This document shows positions 9,504 through 17,468 of a DNA stretch of 64,000 bases, in pieces. Every line of letters begins with the position of its first letter. The stretch's first letter is position 1. The notes beneath the pieces are model-generated. The model had not been told where the DNA came from, made no database searches, and worked only from the letters and a program-made list of their open reading frames with translations. The stretch lies in the NCBI RefSeq assembly GCF_045920555.1, contig NZ_CP174509.1, forward strand, positions 2,852,001 through 2,916,000, in the 5' to 3' direction. The position numbers and the translations under genes were made by a program. The stretch comes from Pseudalkalibacillus sp045920555 (GTDB lineage Bacteria > Bacillota > Bacilli > Bacillales > Fictibacillaceae).

Positions 9504-9677
9504 ATGTGGCATGAAACAACTTGCATTATTTGTGGTGACAAAACGATCTGTTATGTAGATTTAAAGCAATGCAATGGGAGAAAATGCACTTTAAATACAA
9601 TAACAAACATTACTTGTGAGGATTGTGAAGACTGGCATCGTCTGATCATAGAAAATCGCGTCTTTGCTGGATTGTAA
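9504..9677 (+). CDS. Cys-rich 57-residue mini-protein in the taurine operon
   Basis: An ATG with a strong AGGAGG ribosome site opens a 57-codon frame between xsc and ald. The product has seven cysteines (positions 7, 10, 16, 23, 28, 38 and 41), including two CxxC pairs (CIIC and CEDC) that could form a zinc ribbon or a thiol/metal centre, and a short helical tail. I do not recognise the family. It stops 26 bases before the alanine dehydrogenase start, so it is almost certainly cotranscribed. Position suggests a job in taurine metabolism, for example metal delivery, sulfite sensing or an enzyme accessory, but the sequence does not decide this. Confidence 0.75.
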   Translation: MWHETTCIICGDKTICYVDLKQCNGRKCTLNTITNITCEDCEDWHRLIIENRVFAGL

Positions 9678-9702
9678 GACTACAATAAAAAGGGTGAAAA
9701 AG

Positions 9703-10836
9703 ATGATTTTAGGTATTCCTAAAGAAATAAAAAACAGTGAAAATCGAGTCGGTATGACCCCAGCCGGTGTGTCTACATTTAAAAATAATGGACATGACGT
9801 ATGGATTGAAACAGGTGCTGGATCAGGGAGTGGTTTTTTAGATCAGGATTACAGGGATGCTGGTGCTAAAGTGGTCGCTTCGGCTGAGGAAGCTTGGTCG
9901 GCTGAGATGGTCATTAAGGTAAAAGAGCCGCTTCCAGAGGAATATAAATATTTTCGGGAGGGGTTGATCCTTTATACGTATCTCCATTTAGCACCAGAAC
10001 CTGAATTAACAAAAGCATTAATCGATAATAAAGTAACGGCCATTGCATATGAAACGATTCAATTAGAGAATGGCTCACTCCCATTATTGACTCCGATGAG
10101 CGAAGTAGCTGGACGGATGTCGGTCCAAATCGGTACGCAATTTTTAGAAAAAACCAAAGGTGGCAAAGGGGTTTTACTAGGTGGTGTACCGGGTGTAGCC
10201 CCAGCAGAAGTCGTCATAATTGGTGGAGGAATTGTCGGTACAAATGCGGCTAAAATGGCGATAGGACTTGGTGCGAGTGTCACGATACTCGATATCAACC
10301 CAGATCGTCTTCGCGAATTGGATGATCAATTTCGAGGACGATTAAGGACTGTGATGTCAAACAGCCTGAATATAAGTCAAGCGGTCAAAAAAGCGGATTT
10401 GCTTGTAGGAGCAGTACTTATTCCAGGAGCACGAGCCCCTCGTCTTATTTCAGAAGATATGGTCAAAACGATGCAAGAAGGTTCGGTTATTGTAGATGTC
10501 GCAATCGACCAAGGTGGGTCTATTGAAACCATTAACCGAATTACAACACATCATCATCCAACCTACGAAAAACATGGGGTCGTTCATTATGCTGTTGCTA
10601 ATATGCCTGGGGCTGTCCCACGAACCTCTACGATTGCTTTGACGAATGTAACGATTCCTTTTGGTGTGCAAATTGCAAATAAAGGATTTAGGCAAGCAGT
10701 ACTTGATAACATGGCACTAGCGAAAGGCATCAATGTAGTGAATGGTAAAGTAACGTACAAAGAAGTAGCAACTGCCCACAATTACGAGCACCATCTTCTC
10801 GATTCTGTTTTAAATCAAACCCCTGTCGCAGTTTAA
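9703..10836 (+). CDS. ald: Alanine dehydrogenase
   Basis: A 377-residue NAD-dependent enzyme that deaminates L-alanine to pyruvate and ammonium. It has the family start ILGIPKEIKNSENRVGMTP, the substrate lysine region KVKEPLPEEY, the catalytic-histidine region YLHLAPEPE and the Rossmann motif GGGIVGTNAA. I chose the ATG at 9703 rather than a TTG 13 codons upstream, because the protein then begins exactly like other Ald proteins and GGGTG lies in front. In taurine catabolism Ald regenerates the pyruvate consumed by the taurine:pyruvate aminotransferase encoded next, so the nitrogen leaves as ammonium. Confidence 0.93.
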   Translation: MILGIPKEIKNSENRVGMTPAGVSTFKNNGHDVWIETGAGSGSGFLDQDYRDAGAKVVASAEEAWSAEMVIKVKEPLPEEYKYFREGLILYTYLHLAPEPELTKALIDNKVTAIAYETIQLENGSLPLLTPMSEVAGRMSVQIGTQFLEKTKGGKGVLLGGVPGVAPAEVVIIGGGIVGTNAAKMAIGLGASVTILDINPDRLRELDDQFRGRLRTVMSNSLNISQAVKKADLLVGAVLIPGARAPRLISEDMVKTMQEGSVIVDVAIDQGGSIETINRITTHHHPTYEKHGVVHYAVANMPGAVPRTSTIALTNVTIPFGVQIANKGFRQAVLDNMALAKGINVVNGKVTYKEVATAHNYEHHLLDSVLNQTPVAV

Positions 10837-10875
10837 AACGATCAACAAAAAAATAATCAATAGGGAGGCCATATC

Positions 10876-12231
10876 ATGCAATTAGAAATGGAAAAAAAGG
10901 ATCTTGTCCAAAAAGATAAAGATCACTTATGGCATGCGATGCATCGTTATAAAGAGAAAGCAAATCCTTTGATCGCTTCACAAGGTCAAGGTTCCTGGTT
11001 CACAGATACGAATGGAGAGAAGTATTTGGATGGCGTTTCTGGATTATGGTGTTTGAACCTAGGGCATGGACGTAAAGAAATTGCGCAAGCAGCTTTTGAT
11101 CAGATGATGAATTTATCATACTTTCCTCTTACGTTAAGTCACAAGCCTGCAATTGAATTATCCTCAAAGATAAGTGAACTACTGAAAGGATCTTATGCAA
11201 CATTTTTTGCAAATAGCGGTTCTGAAGCGAATGAAACCGCATTCAAAATTGCTCGTCAATATCATGCTCAAAACGGGAATCCAGGAAAATACAAGTTCAT
11301 TTCCAGATATCGTGCTTACCATGGAACGACTTTAGGTGCATTAAGTGCAACGGCACAAGCAAACCGGAGAGTAAAGTATGATCCGGCCGTTCCAGGATTT
11401 CTGCATGTCCCACCACCATATAGCTATCGAAGTACATTTGGAGATAATGAAAACTCAGACCTTCATGCTGCGGAATATATCGATCAGGTGATTACTTGGG
11501 AAGGTTCTGAAACAGTTGCAGGACTCATTCTTGAGCCATTCATCTCCGGCGGCGGTGTTATGATCCCTTCAAAAGAATATTTAACAAGGGTATCAGAAAT
11601 TTGTAAGAAACATGATGTCCTTATGATTGTTGATGAAGTCGTTTCAGGGTTTGGAAGAACAGGAAAGATGTTTGGATTTATGCATTCTGAAGGTGTTCAG
11701 CCGGATATCGTAACGATGGCAAAAGGGTTGACCAGCGGTTATATTCCGTTAGGAGCTACAGCTGTAAGATCTGAAATCTATGAGAAGTTTAAAGAAAACG
11801 GAAAACAAAACCACCTCAGACATATTTCTACTTATGGCGGGCATCCAGCTTCATGTGCTGTTGCACTCAAAAACATTGAAATTATTGAAAATGAAAAAAT
11901 CGTTGAACGGGTCTCGCAGTTAAGTGATTCAATCCTCAGTAAACTCCATGATTTAATTTCCCTTGATAAAGTTGGAGAGGTTCGAGGAGTTGGATTTTTA
12001 TATGGAATTGAGCTAGTTGAAGATAAGGAATCTAAGGTACCAGTTACAGAAGAGTTTATGGGAAGTGTCATAGCGGGTTGTAAGGATAAGGGCCTTATTA
12101 TAGGCCGAAATGGTGATACAGTTCCTGGATATAGTAATGTTTTAATAATTGCACCACCATTATCCTCAACAGAAAACGATTTATATTTTGTAGTAGAGAC
12201 TTTAAAAAAGGTTTTATACGAGCTATGTTAA
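10876..12231 (+). CDS. tpa: Class III aminotransferase, probable taurine--pyruvate aminotransferase
   Basis: A 451-residue PLP enzyme of the omega-amino-acid:pyruvate group. It shows SGLWCLNLGHGR near the substrate site, NSGSEANETAFK for phosphate binding, DEVVSGFGRTGKMFG with the PLP-ring aspartate, and AKGLTSGYIPLGA with the Schiff-base lysine. GGGAGG precedes the ATG, 39 bases after ald. With xsc and ald in one operon the expected reaction is taurine + pyruvate to sulfoacetaldehyde + L-alanine. Other omega-amino donors cannot be excluded from sequence alone. A strong bidirectional terminator follows. Confidence 0.88.
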   Translation: MQLEMEKKDLVQKDKDHLWHAMHRYKEKANPLIASQGQGSWFTDTNGEKYLDGVSGLWCLNLGHGRKEIAQAAFDQMMNLSYFPLTLSHKPAIELSSKISELLKGSYATFFANSGSEANETAFKIARQYHAQNGNPGKYKFISRYRAYHGTTLGALSATAQANRRVKYDPAVPGFLHVPPPYSYRSTFGDNENSDLHAAEYIDQVITWEGSETVAGLILEPFISGGGVMIPSKEYLTRVSEICKKHDVLMIVDEVVSGFGRTGKMFGFMHSEGVQPDIVTMAKGLTSGYIPLGATAVRSEIYEKFKENGKQNHLRHISTYGGHPASCAVALKNIEIIENEKIVERVSQLSDSILSKLHDLISLDKVGEVRGVGFLYGIELVEDKESKVPVTEEFMGSVIAGCKDKGLIIGRNGDTVPGYSNVLIIAPPLSSTENDLYFVVETLKKVLYELC

Positions 12232-12352
12232 TTCTTAATATAGGGACATGCTAATATTGGTGGGCATGATTACGGTCTAAATATTTATACCAAATCATTT
12301 CATAATTTTAGCTTGTTTTGAAATGTTAATAAAAATTGGGAACTTATAATTT

Positions 12353-12400
12353 AAAAATATTAATCCTATCTATGGATGAAAAGATAGGATTAATATTTTT
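12353..12400. terminator. Bidirectional terminator between tpa and gntR
   Basis: A perfect 18-base inverted repeat (AAAAATATTAATCCTATC and its complement, 12-base loop) has an A-run on one side and a T-run on the other. It can end both the tpa operon and the convergent regulator gene. Confidence 0.88.
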
Positions 12401-12411
12401 TAGTTATTCAC

Positions 12412-13122
12412 TTACAAGTTCTTTCTAGACATTTTCATTGCAAATGAATACATATCAGATCTGAAATATCCTTTATAATATTCTGTCAAATTTCCTTCTT
12501 GATTATAAATCATTCTTTCTGTAATCAATAAACACATATTTTCAGAAACACCTAAGTATTCAGCATCCTCTTTGGTAGGGTGGCCACAAGTAATAATCTG
12601 TTCAGCTTCCCAGAAATTAATATCTAGATCATTTTCAAGAGTATCGTATAGAATGACAGTGTTCAAATCATATTCAGCTAGCGTTTGTCCAAGCGTTAAA
12701 GGGTAATAATGTAATTCAATAGCAAGAGGTTCATCATCTTTGAGCCTTAATCTTTTTATACGATAGGATTTATTGGAAAATCCATTTACATTATCTATAT
12801 TAGTAGGTGTAGGGGCAATTCCATGATCTAGTAATTTAATCCCCATTTTCTTTGTCGTTTCGGTAAAGCTTATCATTTTTAACCATTCTTGAACAGGTTT
12901 CAAAGATACAAATGTGCCCTTCCCATGCCTTTTTTCTAAAATACCTTCACGGACTAAAACTGAGACGGCTTCTCTTACTGTGCTTCTACTAACACCGTAC
13001 ATATCCATTAGTTCCCTTTCACTAGGTATCTTCTCCTTATATTGACCTTTTAGTATTTGTTCTTCCAAAATATTTTTTAATTGTACATGTAAGGGAATCG
13101 GATTATTAATGTCCAACGTCAT
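12412..13122 (-). CDS. GntR family (HutC/UTRA type) transcriptional regulator
   Basis: A 236-residue repressor-type protein. The N-terminal winged helix (residues 5-70) contains PSERELMDMYGVSRSTVREAV and is joined to a UTRA ligand domain of the HutC subfamily (SYRIKRLRLKDDEPLAIE onward). It is convergent with tpa. Its promoter carries the same element found at the amidohydrolase and xsc promoters, which points to autoregulation and control of both operons. The ligand is likely taurine or an upstream conjugate, by inference from the targets. Confidence 0.9.
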   Translation of the reverse strand: MTLDINNPIPLHVQLKNILEEQILKGQYKEKIPSERELMDMYGVSRSTVREAVSVLVREGILEKRHGKGTFVSLKPVQEWLKMISFTETTKKMGIKLLDHGIAPTPTNIDNVNGFSNKSYRIKRLRLKDDEPLAIELHYYPLTLGQTLAEYDLNTVILYDTLENDLDINFWEAEQIITCGHPTKEDAEYLGVSENMCLLITERMIYNQEGNLTEYYKGYFRSDMYSFAMKMSRKNL

Positions 13123-13144
13123 AATAAAACCTCCAAATCAAAAA

Positions 13145-13170
13145 ATCACATCATGATGTACGATCCAGTT
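13145..13170 (-). promoter_or_regulatory. Putative GntR operator, site 3 (autoregulatory)
   Basis: Read on the minus strand it begins AACTGG and contains ACATCATGATGT, a perfect 12-base palindrome. It lies just after the regulator's -10 box and matches sites 1 and 2 in sequence and position. Confidence 0.7.
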
Positions 13171-13176
13171 TAGATT

Positions 13177-13205
13177 ATTATAAGTCCCATTATGATATTA
13201 ATCAA
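13177..13205 (-). promoter_or_regulatory. Sigma-A promoter of gntR
   Basis: On the minus strand: TTGATT (13200-13205), 17 bases, TATAAT (13177-13182). Confidence 0.75.
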
Positions 13206-13234
13206 TTTCTATCCTTTAATTTTTGAATCCTGCA

Positions 13235-13570
13235 GCAACTTAAAAAAATAATCCACCCTTGAGTTAGTGGTTCAGGTGGATTATTCCGTCCTTAGCCGAT
13301 CCCCCTGCAAGGAACCTGCATTGCATAACCATTCGGTGTTACCAGACCAACGGTTTTTTTTATTATATGTCAACTATCTTTATTTTTATCTGATACAACC
13401 AACTAAGGAAGAAAACAATATTGAGTATATAAACTCTTTTCATTATTTATTAACCACAGACTTACAAATCCTCAACATCTTTAGATTTGCCAGTATTCCT
13501 TATTCATTTATTTCCTGCGTATGACAGTACGAAGTGTTCAATTCACCACAAAGTATTTTATGTTAAGAGG
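13235..13570. repeat. Relic copy of the type I toxin/antisense locus
   Basis: This stretch is homologous to 32560-32900: shared blocks include GCCGATCCCC, GTGTTACCAG, CCAACGGT, TATGTCAACTATCTTTAT and CGTATGACAGT.CGAAGTGT. Only the last codons of the toxin gene remain, because the upstream part is replaced by the gntR promoter region. A perfect hairpin at about 13241-13276 (AATAATCCACC arms), followed on the minus strand by seven T, is kept and corresponds to the antisense-RNA terminator of the intact copy. No intact gene is visible here. Confidence 0.65.
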
Positions 13571-13610
13571 GCTTTAATGGGAATATTTAAATTTATCTAT
13601 AGAGAATGCA

Positions 13611-13639
13611 TTGTGTACGTTTAAAAATAATGGTATTAT
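13611..13639 (+). promoter_or_regulatory. Possible promoter of the PPDK regulatory protein operon
   Basis: TTGTGT (13611-13616), 17 bases, TATTAT (13634-13639). The -35 box is weak, as expected for a regulated promoter. The leader to the GTG start is about 200 bases. Confidence 0.5.
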
Positions 13640-13650
13640 CTTTTTAATAG

Positions 13651-13691
13651 TATGTCATATATACGTATTATCAGTTTAATAGTATAACATT
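13651..13691 (+). promoter_or_regulatory. CcpN-like operator pair
   Basis: TATGTCATATA (13651-13661) fits the B. subtilis CcpN consensus TRTGHYATAYW as I recall it. A second copy with one mismatch lies on the opposite strand at 13681-13691. CcpN represses gluconeogenic genes on sugars, and in B. subtilis the ccpN gene is linked to yqfL, a homologue of the next gene. The match is by eye. Confidence 0.5.
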
Positions 13692-13844
13692 AAAATTGAT
13701 TGAGAGGTAAATGTGTTGAATTAGTAGTTAAGAGTCATCAATTTCATTGATTTAATAAGAAATCATTAAGATATCCTTTTTTATTCTACTGTACAAATGG
13801 GCCGTAGAATTGTAGAAGAAGGATAAAAGATAAGGAGATCGGAT

Positions 13845-14675
13845 GTGTATAAGAATAAGACGAAAATAGTTTATGTCGTTTCTGACTCGGTAGGAGAAAC
13901 AGCGGAGTTGATGGTGAAGGCAGTTGCAGCTCAATTTAATGGGGGAGATGTCGAAATCCAACATATTTCTTATGTAGAAGATAAGAAAGATCTTCAAAAT
14001 ATCATTACTGCAGCAAAGTATAGCAACTCGATTATTGCCTATACAATTGTAATCCCTTCTTTAAAAGAATATCTTGATGTAAAGGCACGTGAACAAGGCA
14101 TCATCGCAATAGATTTAATGGATCCACTTATAAAAGCGTTTATGCAAAAATTTAATCAAGAACCTAAATGGGAACCAAGATTAATGAGAAAATTAGATGA
14201 AAACTATTTTCGACGGGTAGAAGCGATAGAATTCGCAGTAAAATATGATGATGGACAGGATAAACGTGGAATTACCAGTGCTGATATTGTACTGATTGGT
14301 GTTTCTCGGACATCAAAAACTCCTCTTTCTATGTATCTTGCTCATAAAAGGTATAAAGTGGCAAACGTCCCTTTGGTACCGGAAGTGGCACCTCCTGAAG
14401 AACTTTTTCATATTCCGAGAGATAAATGTGTTGGGTTAGTGATAACACCAGAAAAACTCAATGAAATTCGTAAGGAAAGATTGAAGAATTTGGGATTAAT
14501 GGCTCAAGCAAATTATGCGAATTTAGATCGGATACTTAAGGAATTAGACTACGCGGAGAAGATTATGAGGCGCATAGGTTGCCCGATCATTAATGTATCC
14601 AATAAGGCAATTGAAGAGACTGCTGACTTGATATTAGCTATGTTAAAAAAGATAGGGGTTGGAAAGGTTGAATAA
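13845..14675 (+). CDS. Pyruvate, phosphate dikinase regulatory protein (DUF299 kinase/phosphorylase)
   Basis: A 276-residue bifunctional ADP-dependent kinase and Pi-dependent phosphorylase that switches PPDK off and on by modifying an active-site threonine. Family features: start KIVYVVSDSVGETAELMVKA, P-loop-like GVSRTSKTPLSMYLAHK near residue 150, PLVPEVAPPEEL after it. The GTG start is preceded by AAGGAG at good spacing. It overlaps the next gene, ppdK, its direct target. The B. subtilis homologue YqfL affects CcpN-controlled genes. Confidence 0.93.
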   Translation: MYKNKTKIVYVVSDSVGETAELMVKAVAAQFNGGDVEIQHISYVEDKKDLQNIITAAKYSNSIIAYTIVIPSLKEYLDVKAREQGIIAIDLMDPLIKAFMQKFNQEPKWEPRLMRKLDENYFRRVEAIEFAVKYDDGQDKRGITSADIVLIGVSRTSKTPLSMYLAHKRYKVANVPLVPEVAPPEELFHIPRDKCVGLVITPEKLNEIRKERLKNLGLMAQANYANLDRILKELDYAEKIMRRIGCPIINVSNKAIEETADLILAMLKKIGVGKVE

Positions 14676-17340
14676 AGTTGTATATATGTTTAATGAGGGT
14701 AACGGTACAAAGGAACTTCTAGGAGGTAAAGGCGCTAACCTGGTAGAAATGACCAGGATTGGTTTGCCTGTTCCTTATGGCTTCACCATTTCAACAGAAG
14801 CATGCAATTCGTATTTTAAAGCTGGAAATTGTATTCCTAGAGAGATGGAATTTCAAGTATTAGAGTCTCTTAAAAAGCTTGAAGAAGAAACGGGTAAAAG
14901 GTTTGGAGATCCTTCAAACCCACTGCTTGTTTCTGTACGCTCTGGTGCTGTACATTCAATGCCAGGGATGATGGATACAATATTGAATCTCGGGATGAAT
15001 GATGAAACAGTAGAAGGATTGGCAACCCTTACAAAAAACCCGCGTTTTGCATATGACTCATATCGTAGGTTCATTCAAATGTTTAGTGACGTTGTCCTTA
15101 AAGTGGATGTTTTTTATTTTGAGCAATTTTTAGAAGAATACAGGACTGAAAGAGGATATAGTTCAGACCCTGAATTGTTAGCAGAAGATTGGCAAAAAGT
15201 GATTATTGGATACAAAAAGATTGTTAAAAAGCATACTAAAAGAACTTTTCCTGAAGATCCTAAGGAGCAATTATTCCTATCTATAAGTGCTGTTTTTGAC
15301 TCCTGGAATAACCAACGAGCTATCGTATATCGACGTCTTAATAAAATTTCTGATCATCTTGGAACAGCTGTTAATATTCAAAGCATGGTGTTTGGAAATA
15401 TGGGTAACGATTCTGGTACTGGTGTCGGGTTTACACGTGATCCTTCTACAGGGGAACCAAAGCTTTATGGTGAATATTTAATAAATGCACAAGGAGAAGA
15501 TGTTGTAGCAGGAATTCGTACCCCCCAACCGATTTCATCCCTTCAAGAAGAAATGCCGGAAGTATTTCAACAGTTTGTAAATACATGTCGTCTTCTCGAA
15601 GAGCACTTTCGAGACATGCAGGACATAGAGTTTACAGTAGAGCGAGGACAATTATTCATACTTCAAACACGGGTAGGGAAAAGAACAGCTCAAGCAGCCA
15701 TTCGAATAGCGGTTGATTTGGTGAATGAACAAATCATAAGTAAGAAAGAAGCCCTTCTCCGTATAGACCCAGATCAGCTTAATCAACTACTCCATCGCAG
15801 AATAGATGATACATTTGTACGAAAGCCGTTAACTAAAGGTTTACCTGCTTCACCTGGTGCTGCAACAGGGCAAGTTGTATTTGATTCCAGTGAAGCAGAA
15901 AGGTTATCGAAAGACGGAAAAAAGGTTATTCTTGTTCGTCCAGAAACAACACCCGAGGATATCAATGGCATAGTTGCTTCTCAAGCAACTATCACTAGTC
16001 GTGGTGGAATGACTAGTCATGCAGCAGTGGTTGCAAGAGGTATGGGAAAAGCCTGTATATGTGGTTGTGAATCATTGAATATTGATTTAAAATTAAAACA
16101 GTTTAAAGTCGGCGATGTAATTGTGAAGCAGGGTGATGTGATTACCATTGATGGTTCAACTGGTGAAGTCATCCTGGGTGAGGTTCCAATGATAGATCCA
16201 GAGCTTTCAAATGAGTTTAAATTATTGTTGACGTGGGCAGATGGACATAGAAAACTCAGGGTAAGAGCAAATGCCGATAGTCGAGAGGATTCAATAATTG
16301 CATTAGAATTTGGAGCTGAGGGTATAGGACTGTGTCGCACAGAACATATGTTTATGGATGAGGATAGAATCCCGATTGTTCAGGATATGATACTAGCTGA
16401 AACAATCGAGGAACGTGAAGAGGCTTTATCAAAATTATTACCAATGCAACAAGGGGATTTTGAGCATATCTTTGAAGTGATGGACGGTAATCCTGTCACA
16501 ATTCGTTTATTGGATCCACCTCTCCATGAATTTTTACCAGATAAAGAAGAGCTAATTATTGAGTTTACAAAGCTTCAAATGCTAAAGTCAAATTTTCAAG
16601 AATTAAATAAAAAGAAAGAGCTTTTAAGAAAAGTTTCTCATTTAGATGAATTTAATCCGATGCTAGGGCTGCGTGGCTGCAGGCTCGGGATGATATATCC
16701 AGAAATATATATTATGCAAGTAAAGGCGATTTTTTACGCAATTGCAAATGTATTGGAAAAGGGAATCGAGGTAAAACCTGAAATTATGATTCCATTGGTT
16801 GGCCATGTAAATGAATTAAAAGAAATGCGTCAATTGGTAATCACTGCTGGAGAACAAATTTTTGAAGAAACGGGTCATAATTGCAATTATCTCATTGGAA
16901 CAATGATTGAAGTGCCTCGAGCAGCCTTGACGGCTGACAATATTGCTAAGGAGGCAGACTTTTTCTCCTTTGGAACTAATGATTTGACTCAAACCACTTT
17001 TGGTTATAGTCGTGATGATGCAGAAGGAAAATTCCTTCAAACCTACATCGACAATAAGGTTCTCCCAGAAAATCCTTTTGTATCTCTTGATCAAGAGGCA
17101 GTAGGTAAACTTGTAGAAACAGGTTTAAAACTCGGTAAAGATACAAAACGAGGGTTAAAAACTGGTATTTGTGGAGAACACGGAGGAGAAAAACAATCAA
17201 TTCAATTCTGCCATGATATAGGCTTGGACTATGTTAGTTGCTCACCATACCGTGTACCCCTTGCACGACTTGCAGCAGCACAAGCAAATATAAAAAGTGA
17301 GCAAAAACAGTGCATAGACAAATTGCAAACTCACATATAA
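14668..17340 (+). CDS. ppdK: Pyruvate, phosphate dikinase
   Basis: About 890 residues, the normal PPDK length. It interconverts pyruvate, ATP and Pi with PEP, AMP and PPi. Domains in order: N-terminal ATP-grasp with GGKGANLVEM and VRSGAVHSMPGMMDTILNLG; central phosphohistidine domain with SRGGMTSHAAVVARGMGKAC (catalytic His and regulatory Thr); C-terminal TIM barrel with GTNDLTQTTFGYSRDDAEG and GICGEHGG. I prefer the TTG at 14668 (giving MNKVVYMFNEGNG), because AGGGG is correctly spaced from it; a TTG at 14659 directly abuts that site. It overlaps the regulatory gene by eight bases. The role is probably gluconeogenic PEP synthesis during growth on amino acids or C2/C3 units. Confidence 0.95.
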   Translation: MNKVVYMFNEGNGTKELLGGKGANLVEMTRIGLPVPYGFTISTEACNSYFKAGNCIPREMEFQVLESLKKLEEETGKRFGDPSNPLLVSVRSGAVHSMPGMMDTILNLGMNDETVEGLATLTKNPRFAYDSYRRFIQMFSDVVLKVDVFYFEQFLEEYRTERGYSSDPELLAEDWQKVIIGYKKIVKKHTKRTFPEDPKEQLFLSISAVFDSWNNQRAIVYRRLNKISDHLGTAVNIQSMVFGNMGNDSGTGVGFTRDPSTGEPKLYGEYLINAQGEDVVAGIRTPQPISSLQEEMPEVFQQFVNTCRLLEEHFRDMQDIEFTVERGQLFILQTRVGKRTAQAAIRIAVDLVNEQIISKKEALLRIDPDQLNQLLHRRIDDTFVRKPLTKGLPASPGAATGQVVFDSSEAERLSKDGKKVILVRPETTPEDINGIVASQATITSRGGMTSHAAVVARGMGKACICGCESLNIDLKLKQFKVGDVIVKQGDVITIDGSTGEVILGEVPMIDPELSNEFKLLLTWADGHRKLRVRANADSREDSIIALEFGAEGIGLCRTEHMFMDEDRIPIVQDMILAETIEEREEALSKLLPMQQGDFEHIFEVMDGNPVTIRLLDPPLHEFLPDKEELIIEFTKLQMLKSNFQELNKKKELLRKVSHLDEFNPMLGLRGCRLGMIYPEIYIMQVKAIFYAIANVLEKGIEVKPEIMIPLVGHVNELKEMRQLVITAGEQIFEETGHNCNYLIGTMIEVPRAALTADNIAKEADFFSFGTNDLTQTTFGYSRDDAEGKFLQTYIDNKVLPENPFVSLDQEAVGKLVETGLKLGKDTKRGLKTGICGEHGGEKQSIQFCHDIGLDYVSCSPYRVPLARLAAAQANIKSEQKQCIDKLQTHI

Positions 17341-17426
17341 GTTTTTTATATGTCTAAGTTCGCTCCCAGATACAAATCCCTTTAAAACAGGACATACCTT
17401 TAAAGTTAGAAAACTGTATATCAATA

Positions 17427-17462
17427 AAGAGGCTCTCGACACTAGACGAGTGCCTCTTCTTA
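17427..17462. terminator. Bidirectional terminator between ppdK and the propeller lipoprotein
   Basis: AAGAGGC.CTCG and CGAG.GCCTCTT arms, with one mismatch, around a short loop between two convergent genes. T-rich flanks lie on both sides. Confidence 0.75.
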
Positions 17463-17468
17463 CTTTCA

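Noticed and set aside
13267..13524. Plus-strand 85-codon frame in the toxin relic
   Set aside because: It crosses two hairpins, lacks a ribosome site and is not kept in the homologous copy at 32.6 kb.
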